Source: Streptomonospora wellingtoniae
Lineage (GTDB): Bacteria; Actinomycetota; Actinomycetes; Streptosporangiales; Streptosporangiaceae
Assembly (NCBI RefSeq): GCF_031845375.1
Contig: NZ_JAVREK010000008.1
Span: 124,001 to 188,000, forward strand
Reading direction: 5' to 3'
Length of the DNA stretch: 64,000 nt
The position numbers and the translations under genes were made by a program. Below are positions 16,998-26,188 of the stretch, piece after piece. The first letter of the stretch is position 1, and every line of letters starts with the position of its first letter. The notes beneath the pieces were generated by a model that saw nothing but the letters and a program-made list of their open reading frames with translations, had not been told where the DNA came from and made no database searches.

Positions 16998-17791
16998 CGG
17001 CACCGGAAGCGGCCGCCGCGGGGCACGCCGGAGCGATTCCCGGGTTCCCCGGCGGCACGGCGGTCTCGCACCTGCACGTCTACGACTGGCCCGCTCCCGA
17101 CGGCCTGTCCGGGGGCTCCCCGCACCTGCACACGGCGTCCACCGAGGGCTACGTCGTGGTGCGCGGCGAGGGGGTGCTGGAAACCCTCAGCGGCGCAGGA
17201 TACGACCGCACCCCGCTGGCGCCGGGCACGTTGCTGTGGTTCACACCGGGCACCGTGCACCGGCTGGTCAACGCCGACGGAGAGCTGGAGCTGCTCGTCG
17301 TCATGCAGAACGCCGGGCTGCCCGAAGCCGGCGACGCGGTGCTGACCTACCCGCCCGACGTCCTCGCCGACCCCGACGCCTATGCGCGAGCCACGGCCAT
17401 TCCCGCCTGGACCGGCTTCGCCGATGCGGCGTCGGCCCACGCCGCCATGGCGGCGGCCGCCCGGCAGCGTCGGGACCTGGCCATCGAGGGGTACCTGCGG
17501 CTGCGCGAACAGGTGCGCGAGCAGGGCCCCGGCGCGCTGGACGAGCTGTACCGGGCCGCGGTGGGCCTCGTCCGCGACAAGGCCGCCGGGTGGCACCACC
17601 ACTGGGAGCGCGGCCCCCGCCTCCAGGCTGAGGCCACCCGACGCCACATCGGGGGCCTCGCCGAAGGCGACGGCGCGCACCTTCGCGACTCCGCCGTCTA
17701 TACCGCCGACTCCCCGCCGGGACCGCGCCGCACCGGCATGTGCGGGATGCTCAAGGTATGGGACCTCGACGGAGCACACCCGGTGAGCTGA
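16994..17791 (+). CDS. Cupin-domain protein, last gene of the catabolic operon
   Basis: A 265-residue protein, coupled to the previous gene by an ATGA overlap. The N-terminal half is a cupin barrel: HLHTASTEGYVVVRGEG (two histidines and a glutamate, motif 1) and LLWFTPGTVHRLVN (motif 2 histidine) form a likely metal site. The C-terminal 120 residues are helical, with an AGWHHHWERGPR stretch and no recognised domain. The position suggests an isomerase, epimerase or sensor role in the same sugar pathway. The palindromic repeat at 17809 begins 17 bases after its stop. Confidence 0.8.
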   Translation: MTAPEAAAAGHAGAIPGFPGGTAVSHLHVYDWPAPDGLSGGSPHLHTASTEGYVVVRGEGVLETLSGAGYDRTPLAPGTLLWFTPGTVHRLVNADGELELLVVMQNAGLPEAGDAVLTYPPDVLADPDAYARATAIPAWTGFADAASAHAAMAAAARQRRDLAIEGYLRLREQVREQGPGALDELYRAAVGLVRDKAAGWHHHWERGPRLQAEATRRHIGGLAEGDGAHLRDSAVYTADSPPGPRRTGMCGMLKVWDLDGAHPVS

Positions 17792-17808
17792 CCGGCCCGC
17801 CGAACCTC

Positions 17809-17870
17809 GTCGATCTTGTAGCCATCGTGAAGGAAAGCGATTTCCGTTTGCGATGGCTACAAGATCAACG
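17809..17870. repeat. Palindromic repeat element, copy 1
   Basis: The 16-base arm GATCTTGTAGCCATCG (17812-17827) pairs perfectly with 17851-17866. The loop holds a nested hairpin, GGAAA-GCGA-TTTCC (17832-17845). The same architecture recurs at 21873-21933 and, inverted, at 62322-62386. It follows the cupin stop and may also act as a terminator. Confidence 0.9.
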
Positions 17871-18617
17871 GGAATGTACTGGGCCATCCGCACGGCTCTG
17901 CACGGTGACCGAGGCGCTAGTGTTGCCACCGACCGAGGAACCTCGCGCGAAGCGGTGCGGGAACACGCTCGGCGGCCGCGCCGCCTCCGCAGCGCGGGCC
18001 CGCCCAACGCGGACCGCGGCAGCCGCCATGCCTTCGGAGCCGAGGAGGCAGCCGATGTGAACGCTTGTTGCGCATCGCCGAATCGCCCGGCGATTCCCGC
18101 GTATGTGCCGCCTGCCGCCGGGCTCCCGTCGCCGCCCGGCGCCCCCGACGAGCCGGGCGGCGACCGCGGCAGATCGCGGCGGGCCGACCTCCGAATCCGG
18201 GAGCGGGCCGCCTCATGATCAGTTCACGCCCCGGTGACCATGAGACGGCCGCCCGTCCCGACACCTGTGCCCTCCCGGCCGGACTTCCGCCCGGCCGCCG
18301 TCCTCGGAGGGCTCGGCGGCTTCCCTCCCGAGAAGACAGCCGAACGGTGCCCAGCCTGCGCCTTGCGCTCCCCGGCCGTGAGGCCGGAGCAGCCGCGCGA
18401 AGAACGCCCGACTCCGCGCCGACCGCCACCAGCCTGGCGGTCGGCGGCTGCGAAACGGTTGGAACGCGGTTGAGCCGCCGGTCGGCGCTTGCCAGGTTGC
18501 AGAACGCGGTGCTCGGACCCCGAACGGACCGACTGACTGCCGCGCAGGGGCGTGCGACCACCCGACCCGGGCGGGCCGGGCCGCGCGCAGCGGCCGCACC
18601 GCCTCCGAGGAGTTGAC
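17871..18617. other. Intergenic region before the SARP-type regulator
   Basis: About 750 bases without a gene I can support. One 53-codon reading, GTG 18057 to 18218, has a good AGGAGG upstream but an unremarkable Pro/Arg-rich product. The region presumably holds the promoter of the regulator at 18618; no clear -35/-10 pair was seen. Confidence 0.4.
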
Positions 18618-21600
18618 ATGGACTTCGAGGTCCTCGGCCCGCTGCAGATCAGGGCGGACGGCGGATACGTGCGCCTGCCGCCCAAGCCCGCCGCCCTGCT
18701 CGCCGCGCTGCTGAGCAGGCCCGGCCTGGTGGTCGCCGACGCACGGCTGATCGACGCCCTGTGGCCCGACAGCCCTCCGCGCTCGGCCGCGAAGAGCCTT
18801 CAGATCTACATCCACCATCTGCGCCAAGAGCTCGGGGACGACGCCGTGATCGAACGCGCGGGAGCGGGCTACCGGCTCGCCGTGGACCGGGTGCGCGTCG
18901 ACGCCCTGCGCTTCGTGGACCTGGCCGAGCAGGCCGAGCGCGAATTGGAGAGCGGGCGTGCGCGCGAGGCCGCCCGGATGTTCGCCGAAGCGATGGGGCT
19001 GTGGCGCGGCGCCGCGTTCGCCGGGCACAAGTCGCTGCCGGTGGTGCGCGAAGAGGCGGCGCGCCTCGACGAGCTGCGCCAGCGGGTCGCCGAGACGCGG
19101 TTCGACACCGAGCTTGCGCTCGGCCGCCACAGTGCGATCACCGCCGAGCTCAGCGCGCTCGTGGCCGAGCACCCCTTCCGCGAGCGGCTGCGTGCCCAGC
19201 TCATGCTGGCCTACCACCGCACAGGCCGCGCGAGCGAAGCACTGGAGGCCTTCCGCGAGGGGCGCGAGCTTCTCGTCGAGGAGTTGGGCATCGAGCCGGG
19301 GCGGGAACTGGCCGCGCTGGAGCAGGCCATCCTCCGCAACGATCCAGGGCTGGACGAGTCCCCGGGCGCGCGGCGCCCGGGCACACGCTGGGTGCCCTAC
19401 GCCGCCGACTCCGACGGAGATCCGGCCGGCCGCGGTCCGGACGCGTCGGGCGCCCGGCGGCAGGAGGGGGAGGCCGGTCCGGACGGGCCCGCGACGCGGC
19501 CGGGCGCGGCACCCGCCGCGCCCGCCCCGCGGCCGGTACCGGCGCAGCTCCCGCCCGCCGTCGCCGACTTCACCGGGCGCGAGGAGCAGGTCGCCCAGCT
19601 GTGCACCGCCATGGGTGCGCCCGCCGGGTCCGAGGGCCCGCGCCGCCCCGTCACGATCTCGGCGGTCTCCGGCATGGGCGGGATCGGCAAGACCGCGCTC
19701 GCGCTGCGCGTCGCCCACACCCGCGCGGCCGACTTTCCCGACGGGCAGCTCTACGCCGACCTGCGCGGAGCCCAGGAGTCGCCCGCCGATCCCGCTCAGG
19801 TGCTCGCCGGCTTCCTGCACGCCGTGGGAGTCGAGGGCGCGGCGCTGCCGGAGCGGCTGGAGGAGCGCTCGGCGCTGTTCCGCAGCATGCTGGCCGGGCG
19901 CCGCATGCTGCTGCTGCTGGACGACGTCAAGTGCGAACGGCAGGTCCGTCCGGTACTGCCGGGCGCGGCGGGCTGCGCGGTGCTGGTCACCAGCCGCGCC
20001 CGGCTGACCGGACTGGAGGGGGCCGACCTCGTCGACCTGGACGTGTTGCAGCCGGGGCAGTCGGTCGAACTGCTCGCGCGCATCGCCGGCGAGGAGCGCG
20101 TCGCCGCCGAACCCGGGGCCGCGGCGGAGATCGCGGGCCTGTGCGGGCAGTGCCCGCTGGCGGTGCGCATCGCCGGCGCGCGGCTGAAGGGCCGTCCGCA
20201 GTGGCCGCTGGCGCGGATGGTGCGGCTGCTGGGCGACGAGCGGCGCAGACTCGACGAGCTCGCTGTCGGCGACCTCGGCGTGCGGGCGAGCTTCGCGCTC
20301 AGCTACGCGGGGCTGGAAGAACGCACACGCCGCATGTTCCGGATGCTGGGCGCGCTGGAAGCCGAGGACACGGCCGCATGGACGGCCGCCGCAGCGGCCG
20401 GCGGGGACCTGGCGGAGGGAGAGGCCGCCGTCGAGGACCTGGTCGACGCCCAGTTGCTGTCGGTGGTCGGCACCGACGGCACCGGGCAGCCGCGCTACCG
20501 CATGCACGACCTGGTGCGCCTGTTCGCCCGCGAGCGCGGCGAGGAGGAGGACGCCGCCGACGAGCGTGAGGCTGCGGTGCAACGGGCGCTGGGGGCGTGG
20601 CTGTGGCTGGCGGAGCAGGCCACCGAGTACATCCCCGGTGTCTGCTACGCGACGATGCACGGCCCGGCGCCGCGCTGGCCGCTACCCGCGTCCGAGGCGA
20701 CAGTGCTGCTCAGCGAGCCTATGGCCTGGTTCGACGCGGAGTCGGCGGCGATGGTGACGGCGGTGGAGCAGGCCTGCAGCCTGGGCTGGCACGAGATCGC
20801 CTGGGACCTCGCCGGATGCCTGGAGAAGTACTTCGACGTGCGCGGCCGCTTCGACGACTGGCGTCGCACGCACGAGCCGGCCATAGCGGTCTGCCGGGCC
20901 GCGGGCGACGTGCGCGGCGAGGCCGTGCTCCGCCGGGGCCTCGCCGATCTGGTCACATGGCAGAGCGGAGAGGCGGGAGCCGACGGCGAGGGCGGCGCCA
21001 TGGGCACGCTGCTAGGGCTGGCACAGCAGGTGTGGGACCTCTTCCAGCAGTTGGGGGACCGCCGCGGGATGTCCGACGCGCTGGTCATGCGCACCTGGGC
21101 GGAGGTCTCGCGGGGCACCCCCGAGCAGGCGCTGCGTACCGCCGAGGCGGCGCTGGAACTGGCGGAGGGAGAGGCCTACACCGGCGGCCGCGCTCGCTCG
21201 TACCAGGTGATGGCCGTGGCCGCGCACGGCATGGGGCGCCCCTCTCTGGCCGTCGAGTACCTTCAGCGGGCGCTGGAACTGGCGCGGCTACTGGGCAACT
21301 CGCGGTTCGAGGCCACCGCGTTGCAATTCCTCGGCGCCGCGCAGTGTGAGGCGGGCGACCTGGAGCAGGGCAGGGCCAACCTGGAAGCGTCCCTCGCCAT
21401 CACACGCGCGCTCAGCGACCGCTACGCGGAGGCGTTCTCGCTGCTCTACCTGACGCGGCTGCACCTGGCCACCGGCGACCCGCGGGCCCTGGACACGGCC
21501 GCCGAGGCCGCGGACCTGAGCCGCCGCTACGGGATCAACCACCACCTGGCCGACGCCCTGGGGCTGCGTGGCCGCGCGCTGCTGGAGGCGGGGCGCGCGG

Positions 21601-21794
21601 ACGAGGCGGTGGAGGTCCTGGAGGACTCCGTGGCCCTATGGCGCACCCGCGGCTGGCTCGCGTTCCTCGCCGAGAGCCTGCGCAGCCTCGCCCACGCCTA
21701 CGAAGCCACCGGAGACCGCGACGCGGCCGCCCGGGCCGCGCGGGAGGCCGGCGAGATCTCGACCGGTTCGGCGGGCGCGGCGCGGTCCGAGTAG
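18618..21794 (+). CDS. AfsR/SARP-family regulator: wHTH-BTAD-NB-ARC-TPR
   Basis: A 1058-residue signal-integrating activator. Residues 1 to about 95 form an OmpR-type winged helix (FEVLGPLQIRADGG, then DALWPDSPPRSAAKSLQIY). The bacterial transcriptional activation domain follows to about residue 245 (ending YHRTGRASEALEAFREGR). An Ala/Pro linker leads to an NB-ARC ATPase with P-loop GMGGIGKTALAL near residue 351 and LLLLDDV. The last third contains helical repeats of TPR type. GAGGAG at 18607-18612 supports ATG 18618. Such proteins control secondary metabolism or development; the target is unknown. Palindromic repeats flank the gene on both sides. Confidence 0.92.
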   Translation: MDFEVLGPLQIRADGGYVRLPPKPAALLAALLSRPGLVVADARLIDALWPDSPPRSAAKSLQIYIHHLRQELGDDAVIERAGAGYRLAVDRVRVDALRFVDLAEQAERELESGRAREAARMFAEAMGLWRGAAFAGHKSLPVVREEAARLDELRQRVAETRFDTELALGRHSAITAELSALVAEHPFRERLRAQLMLAYHRTGRASEALEAFREGRELLVEELGIEPGRELAALEQAILRNDPGLDESPGARRPGTRWVPYAADSDGDPAGRGPDASGARRQEGEAGPDGPATRPGAAPAAPAPRPVPAQLPPAVADFTGREEQVAQLCTAMGAPAGSEGPRRPVTISAVSGMGGIGKTALALRVAHTRAADFPDGQLYADLRGAQESPADPAQVLAGFLHAVGVEGAALPERLEERSALFRSMLAGRRMLLLLDDVKCERQVRPVLPGAAGCAVLVTSRARLTGLEGADLVDLDVLQPGQSVELLARIAGEERVAAEPGAAAEIAGLCGQCPLAVRIAGARLKGRPQWPLARMVRLLGDERRRLDELAVGDLGVRASFALSYAGLEERTRRMFRMLGALEAEDTAAWTAAAAAGGDLAEGEAAVEDLVDAQLLSVVGTDGTGQPRYRMHDLVRLFARERGEEEDAADEREAAVQRALGAWLWLAEQATEYIPGVCYATMHGPAPRWPLPASEATVLLSEPMAWFDAESAAMVTAVEQACSLGWHEIAWDLAGCLEKYFDVRGRFDDWRRTHEPAIAVCRAAGDVRGEAVLRRGLADLVTWQSGEAGADGEGGAMGTLLGLAQQVWDLFQQLGDRRGMSDALVMRTWAEVSRGTPEQALRTAEAALELAEGEAYTGGRARSYQVMAVAAHGMGRPSLAVEYLQRALELARLLGNSRFEATALQFLGAAQCEAGDLEQGRANLEASLAITRALSDRYAEAFSLLYLTRLHLATGDPRALDTAAEAADLSRRYGINHHLADALGLRGRALLEAGRADEAVEVLEDSVALWRTRGWLAFLAESLRSLAHAYEATGDRDAAARAAREAGEISTGSAGAARSE

Positions 21795-21872
21795 GCGGGG
21801 GCGTGCAGGAGCGTTCGTGGCGCGAGCGCGCTCGCGGTCTTCGCCAGGCAGCATCGCCGGCGGCCGAATCCC

Positions 21873-21933
21873 GTCGATCTTGTAGCTATCGTGAAGGAGA
21901 ACGATTTTCGGTGACGATGGCTACAAGATCGAC
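21873..21933. repeat. Palindromic repeat element, copy 2
   Basis: The 20-base arms 21873-21892 and 21914-21933 pair with a single mismatch (GTAGCTATCG against CGATGGCTAC). The loop is diverged from copy 1 but keeps the GGAGA..ATTTTC plan in the same orientation. It lies in the convergent space between the SARP gene and the gene at 21963. Confidence 0.9.
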
Positions 21934-21962
21934 GCTGCTCTGCGGGAACGGCCAGAAGGAGC

Positions 21963-23207
21963 TCACCGGTGCTGCCCGGCCAGGATGCGGTCGACGAGGT
22001 CGTCGGTGAGGGCGCCGAACCCGGTCGCCGCCCACACACTCTGCTGTGCGGGCACCTCGTAGTAGGGCACCGTGCGGCCGTCGTACTCGACGGGAAGCAC
22101 GGTCGGCCGCACCCGCTTCTTCACCGCGCCGGCGCATTCGGCGCAGAGCGGGACCTCGATGGTGCGGTTGCCGCCGAACTCGCGCCAGTGGGCCCGGCGG
22201 GTCCGGTTGCCGTGCAGCGGGTTGGCGTAGCACGGCCGACGCGGACTGCCGCGCCCCGCCAGCGCATCCTCGGCCAGGTCCAGCAGGACTAGTACACCGG
22301 CCGCCTCGGGCAGCGCGGGCCCCTCGTCCTTCATCCGGTCGTGGACCCGCGCAGCGGCGTCGCGCGCGTCCAGCGCGCGCGCCAAGTCGCGTTGGGGCAC
22401 CCCGGTGGCCGCGCTGAGCCGCTCACCGAGCTCGATGAGGTCGCGTTCGCCGCGCTCCACGAGGGAGCGCAGTTGTGCCCGATCGGCGTTGTCGAAGGCG
22501 GCGTGCTGGGGAACCGCCGGGGAGGCGTCGCGGCGGCGCCGCAGCAGCAGGAGTCCGCCCCCGGCCGGCAACAAGACCAGGGCGGCGATCCCTGCCCACA
22601 GCGCCCACGGCGGCAGGCCCGCGAATCCGGTCGCGGTCGCCGGCTCGTAGGCGGCCTCCGCCTCCTCGTAGGCACCTGCGGGGTCCTCAGAGGCGGCGGC
22701 GTCCACGGCCGACTCCACCCGGTCGGCGATCGAGGCGCCCTCGTCCTGCCGATGGAGGGCGTTGGAGGTCAGGGCGCCGTAGAAGGCCGCGTCAGTGGAC
22801 TCGGGGCCGAAGTCCGTTCCGGTCAGAGTGCCGTCGACGGACTGATCGTAGGCCAGCATGTGCCGCGCTTCCGGACCCATGCGGTCGTTCACAGCGGTCA
22901 GCAGCGCTTCGGGTTCGCCGTCCCAGGCATCGCCCGAGGCCAATGGGATCACGATGACGTACAGGTTGAGCTGCCCCTGCTCGATCCGCCGGGCGATGCG
23001 CTTGCGCTCGGCCTCGGGAAAGGCGGTCTCATAGGCCGGATCCACGTGGACCGGCGAATCGGCCAGGGACTCGGCGATCTCTTCTGCCGGGGTGGGGGCC
23101 GAACCGCCGGTGCCGGACTCCTCCGGTGCCGCGGCGGCAGCCGTGAACGGGGTGAACAGCACCGTCAGCGAGGCCAGCATCGCGACGGCTCGAACTCTAG
23201 CTGACAT
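21963..23207 (-). CDS. Membrane protein with extracytoplasmic domain and cytoplasmic Cys/His motif (paralogue B)
   Basis: A 414-residue protein with a signal-like N-terminus (VRAVAMLASLTVLFTPFTAAAAA), an extracytoplasmic alpha/beta domain of about 180 residues (ESLADSPVHVDPAYE, LNLYVIVIPLASGDAW) resembling the TPM/DUF4350 type, and one membrane helix (PPWALWAGIAALVLLPAGGGLLL). The long cytoplasmic part contains CYANPLHGN and, 30 residues on, PLCAEC, a likely metal-binding cluster. The upstream neighbour shares this C-terminal motif, so the two are paralogues. Its start overlaps that gene's stop by 11 bases. Function unknown. Confidence 0.75.
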   Translation of the reverse strand: MSARVRAVAMLASLTVLFTPFTAAAAAPEESGTGGSAPTPAEEIAESLADSPVHVDPAYETAFPEAERKRIARRIEQGQLNLYVIVIPLASGDAWDGEPEALLTAVNDRMGPEARHMLAYDQSVDGTLTGTDFGPESTDAAFYGALTSNALHRQDEGASIADRVESAVDAAASEDPAGAYEEAEAAYEPATATGFAGLPPWALWAGIAALVLLPAGGGLLLLRRRRDASPAVPQHAAFDNADRAQLRSLVERGERDLIELGERLSAATGVPQRDLARALDARDAAARVHDRMKDEGPALPEAAGVLVLLDLAEDALAGRGSPRRPCYANPLHGNRTRRAHWREFGGNRTIEVPLCAECAGAVKKRVRPTVLPVEYDGRTVPYYEVPAQQSVWAATGFGALTDDLVDRILAGQHR

Positions 23208-25146
23208 GGTGCTCCTTCAACAGCGCCTGCACCATCGCCGCGGGGGCGTCGGCCCCGAAGCGGTGGCGGATCCACGGGTCGTTCGGCTTGCCGTCATAGG
23301 CGTGCGCGGTCCCGTCGGCCCGCAGCCGCAGCACGCGTGCGGCACGTGACTTGGGGGGCAAGGCGGCGCAGTGCGCGCACACCTTGTCTTTGCCGGTGCG
23401 GCTCCTCGGGTTCCGGTCGCGTTCGACGGCCCACGCGTGGAGCGGGTTCGTCGCGCACGGCTCCCGCGGGGCGGCGCCGGGATCCTCGGCCTCGGCCGCG
23501 ACCCGCCGAGCCAGCACCACCACTCCCAGCAGGTCCAGGGGCCGCGGGCGGGCCTCCATGGTCAACAGCGCGGCGTCGGCCTGGGGGAGCAGCTCCTCGG
23601 GCAGGTCGCCTGAACGGTCGGCGAGCAGCGCACGAAGCCGCGTGGTCTCGCGCCGGGCGAGTCGGCGCAGGGCGCTCTCGCCGACGACTCTCCCGCCGCC
23701 GCGCCAGGCCCGCAGCGCGTAGAGCGCCAGCCAGCCCAGGGCGATGGCCGCGGGCGTTACGAGCAGGCCGTACGTCGACAACCCGAGCAGTACACCGTCC
23801 ACCCAGTAGCGCTCCATGCGCGGAGCCGGAGTACTCGGCTCCTGATCGGCGAACTGCGGCACGTGCGAACCGCCCGGGGTGAGCTCGACCTCGTCGAGCG
23901 CGGCGACGGCCTTGCGCAGGGCGCCGGCCGGGGTGTCCGCTTCGATCCCCCGCATCGCGTAACCGAAGGAGTAGTCGGTGCCGAAGCCGTGGACCGCGGC
24001 CCCGACGTTCGTGGTGTCGCCGATGCCCCGCCCGGCGACGAGGTAGACCCCCTCGCGTTGGGCCAGCGCGGCGATCGCGGCGGCGAGCACCTCGTGGTCG
24101 CCCCCGGCTTCGTCGTCGGTGTCCAGCGGGACCACGGCCGCATAGACCGGGACCGGCGCATCGCCGATCCCGCCCGCGGCGCTGTCGAGGCCGTCGCGCG
24201 GCAGCCGCACCAGCGGGTCGACGTAGAGCGGATCTGCCTCCAGGGCCCGGGCGATGCGCGCCGCGCGCTCGGTGGAGACGACGTAGGGCTCCTCCATTCG
24301 GGCCAGCTCTTCGGCGTCGAGTCGCTCGTACCCGCCGACGGGAGCTGCGGCCACCCACACCGTCGGCGCGGTGACCGCGCCGACGGCGACGACCGCGGTC
24401 CCGACCCCGATCGCCGCGGCCGGAAGGAGGCGTCCGCGGCGCGCCGGCCGCCAGAGCCACCACACGCCGAAGGCGACCGCCGCCCCTCCGACCGCCCCGG
24501 ACAGGAACCCGATGGACTCCGGGCCATCGGGACGGCTCGGGTTCAGGCCCTCGAAGGTGTCCGCGCGGAACGGCCACGGCCATTGGCGCTGCGCCCGCGC
24601 CTCCTCGGCGGCGTCCGGGTCCTTAAGCGCTGCGACGAGCACCTCGGCCACGTCGGGCGCGGGGTCGTCGTAGCGGAGGTCGGGGTCGGTGATCGCCAGG
24701 TGAAGCGCGGTTTCCGTGTCGGCCTCGACCCCGTAGGCCTCGACCTCCAGCGCGCTTCCGCGCGGTTCGAGCACCGCGTACACCCCGTCGGAGCCGAGCC
24801 GGTCGTGCAGGGCGGACGCGATCGTCGCGGTCCCCGCCTCCGACCCCGGCCCGAGGAAGGGGGTCACCACGACGTAGTAGGGCAGGCCCAGTTCGCCGAA
24901 CACGGAGTGCAGGTCGCCGGTCATCTCCTCGGGCGTCAGCGTTCCGCCGACGGCGCCGTCGACCACGACCGCGGCACCCTCGGGTTCCTCGGAGAGGAGT
25001 TCGGCGTAGTGCTCGGCCGCGGTCACGGGTGGCTCGATATCGGCCCGGGCCTCACCCGGAGGCAGAACGAGGAGAACGAGGAAGGCGAGTGCCACCACAG
25101 CGGGGATGACGCTGAGCCGCTGGAGGGGAGAGGGAGCGTCGTTCAC
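23197..25146 (-). CDS. Membrane protein with two extracytoplasmic domains and cytoplasmic Cys/His motif (paralogue A)
   Basis: A 649-residue protein. After an N-terminal membrane/signal helix come two copies of the extracytoplasmic domain seen once in the downstream paralogue: the first around residues 50-200, the second around 290-450 (YVVSTERAARIARALEADPLY, VYAAVVPL). They are separated by two membrane helices, and a final helix precedes a cytoplasmic tail with CATNPLHAW and VCAHCA. The GTG at 25146 is the first start giving a normal signal region; further upstream the sequence is basic and unlike this protein. The two genes form a coupled pair of unknown role. Confidence 0.7.
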   Translation of the reverse strand: MNDAPSPLQRLSVIPAVVALAFLVLLVLPPGEARADIEPPVTAAEHYAELLSEEPEGAAVVVDGAVGGTLTPEEMTGDLHSVFGELGLPYYVVVTPFLGPGSEAGTATIASALHDRLGSDGVYAVLEPRGSALEVEAYGVEADTETALHLAITDPDLRYDDPAPDVAEVLVAALKDPDAAEEARAQRQWPWPFRADTFEGLNPSRPDGPESIGFLSGAVGGAAVAFGVWWLWRPARRGRLLPAAAIGVGTAVVAVGAVTAPTVWVAAAPVGGYERLDAEELARMEEPYVVSTERAARIARALEADPLYVDPLVRLPRDGLDSAAGGIGDAPVPVYAAVVPLDTDDEAGGDHEVLAAAIAALAQREGVYLVAGRGIGDTTNVGAAVHGFGTDYSFGYAMRGIEADTPAGALRKAVAALDEVELTPGGSHVPQFADQEPSTPAPRMERYWVDGVLLGLSTYGLLVTPAAIALGWLALYALRAWRGGGRVVGESALRRLARRETTRLRALLADRSGDLPEELLPQADAALLTMEARPRPLDLLGVVVLARRVAAEAEDPGAAPREPCATNPLHAWAVERDRNPRSRTGKDKVCAHCAALPPKSRAARVLRLRADGTAHAYDGKPNDPWIRHRFGADAPAAMVQALLKEHHVS

Positions 25147-25473
25147 CGGGACATCGTAGCTGCGCCTCGTTTCCGAGCCCCTGGCCGGGGAAGCCCGCTG
25201 CGGGTGCCGCGATCGCAGTGGGGGCGTGGGGCGTGCGCGGTCGACCGGGTGCCACCGAGGCCGGAGTTCAGCGGCCGGGGTCGCGATCGACCCGAAACCG
25301 CCCGGGACCGCACCGCGTCTGGACGCGCACCCCTCCGCGCCGGGTTCGTGCACCGGTCCGGCGCGTGATGCTCGTTGCATCCCCGCGGGCCGGGGCATCG
25401 GGGGCATCCGGTAAACTCGGGTCCGCAGGGGGAGGACCAATCCCTTGCCATGGCGGACTTTCGTCGGCCTTCA
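25147..25473. other. Region before tRNA-Lys copy 2
   Basis: About 330 bases with no gene. A TAAACT near 25412 could be the -10 of the tRNA promoter. Nothing else recognised. Confidence 0.35.
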
Positions 25474-25546
25474 GCGCCATTAGCTCAAGTGGCAGAGCAA
25501 CTGACTCTTAATCAGTGGGTTCAAGGTTCGAGTCCTTGATGGCGCA
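25474..25546 (+). tRNA. tRNA-Lys (CTT), copy 2
   Basis: Identical over all 73 bases to the tRNA at 7390-7462, including the anticodon CTT and the lack of an encoded CCA. The flanks differ, apart from six bases (CACCCT) after the 3' end. Insertion-sequence debris begins within about 10 bases downstream. Confidence 0.97.
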
Positions 25547-25749
25547 CCCTCTTTTCGCAGGTCATCGGCCCTTTTGGGGTTATGAGGCGCCGGATGTCGC
25601 GGGCGCGGTTGCTCCGCGGGTGCTCTTATGTCGCCGCTGTGTCGATTTCGCAGGTCAGCGTCCGTGTTGGCGCCTGCCCACAACTCGTGAACCCGCGGCG
25701 CAGCCGAGCTCGCTGGAGCGACGCGGGTCCCGCGGGATTCTGCGGCAGA

Positions 25750-25884
25750 GCCGTTCTCCCGGCACACACGCTCGAACATGACCCCTGCCGGAGCGGGTTT
25801 GGAGTAGCGGCCGGTGAACTGCTTCCCGTTGTCGATCAGCACCTCTGAGGGCACGCCGAAGCGGCGCATCGCCTCGATGCGCAT
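25750..25884 (-). pseudogene. Transposase (integrase-core) fragment
   Basis: About 45 codons encode an integrase-core piece with RRFGVPSEVLIDNGKQFTGR, the segment around the second catalytic aspartate (IDNG) of IS481/IS3-type DDE transposases. No start, other catalytic blocks or intact end remain, so it is inactive. Confidence 0.7.
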
Positions 25885-25885
25885 T

Positions 25886-26188
25886 CGACGCGAAACCGGC
25901 GATCCGATCGGCGAGGCCACCACTCTGAACGGACTCGGCCCCGCCCATCTCCGCAGTCGGCGGCTCGACAAGGCACGCATGCACTTCGAGCAAAGCCTGG
26001 CCATCGCCCGCCGATTCGGCGAACGCCGCTGGGAAGGCATCGCCTGGGGCAATCTCGCCGATACCCTGGTCGATCTGGGCGACCGCGATCACTGGCATCT
26101 GGCGGTCTCCCTCGAGCACCTCGCCGCGGCCCTCGAAGCCGCGGGCGACGAGGCGCAGCAGCGCTGGGATGAAGCGCTCGGTCGCTGA
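25886..26188 (+). pseudogene. C-terminal fragment of a TPR (AfsR/NB-ARC-type) protein
   Basis: The reading frame encodes TPR-like repeats, for example ALTLNGL-type spacing in ATTLNGLGPAHLRSRRLDKA and EQSLAIARRFGERRWEGIAW, ending AGDEAQQRWDEALGR-stop. It resembles the C-terminus of NB-ARC/TPR regulators but starts abruptly at the transposase fragment. No N-terminal domain is present. Confidence 0.6.

Noticed and set aside
13857..17003. Open frame of over 1000 codons opposite the binding protein and DUF6807 genes
   Set aside because: The product is repetitive Val/Gly/Asp-rich with no motif, and both opposite genes have strong family matches.
18057..18218. 53-codon GTG reading with AGGAGG upstream
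   Set aside because: Pro/Arg-rich product without any recognisable feature and only moderate codon bias; kept as a possibility only.
18219..20660. 813-codon minus-strand frame opposite the SARP gene
   Set aside because: Antisense shadow without domains; the wHTH, BTAD and P-loop motifs read on the plus strand.
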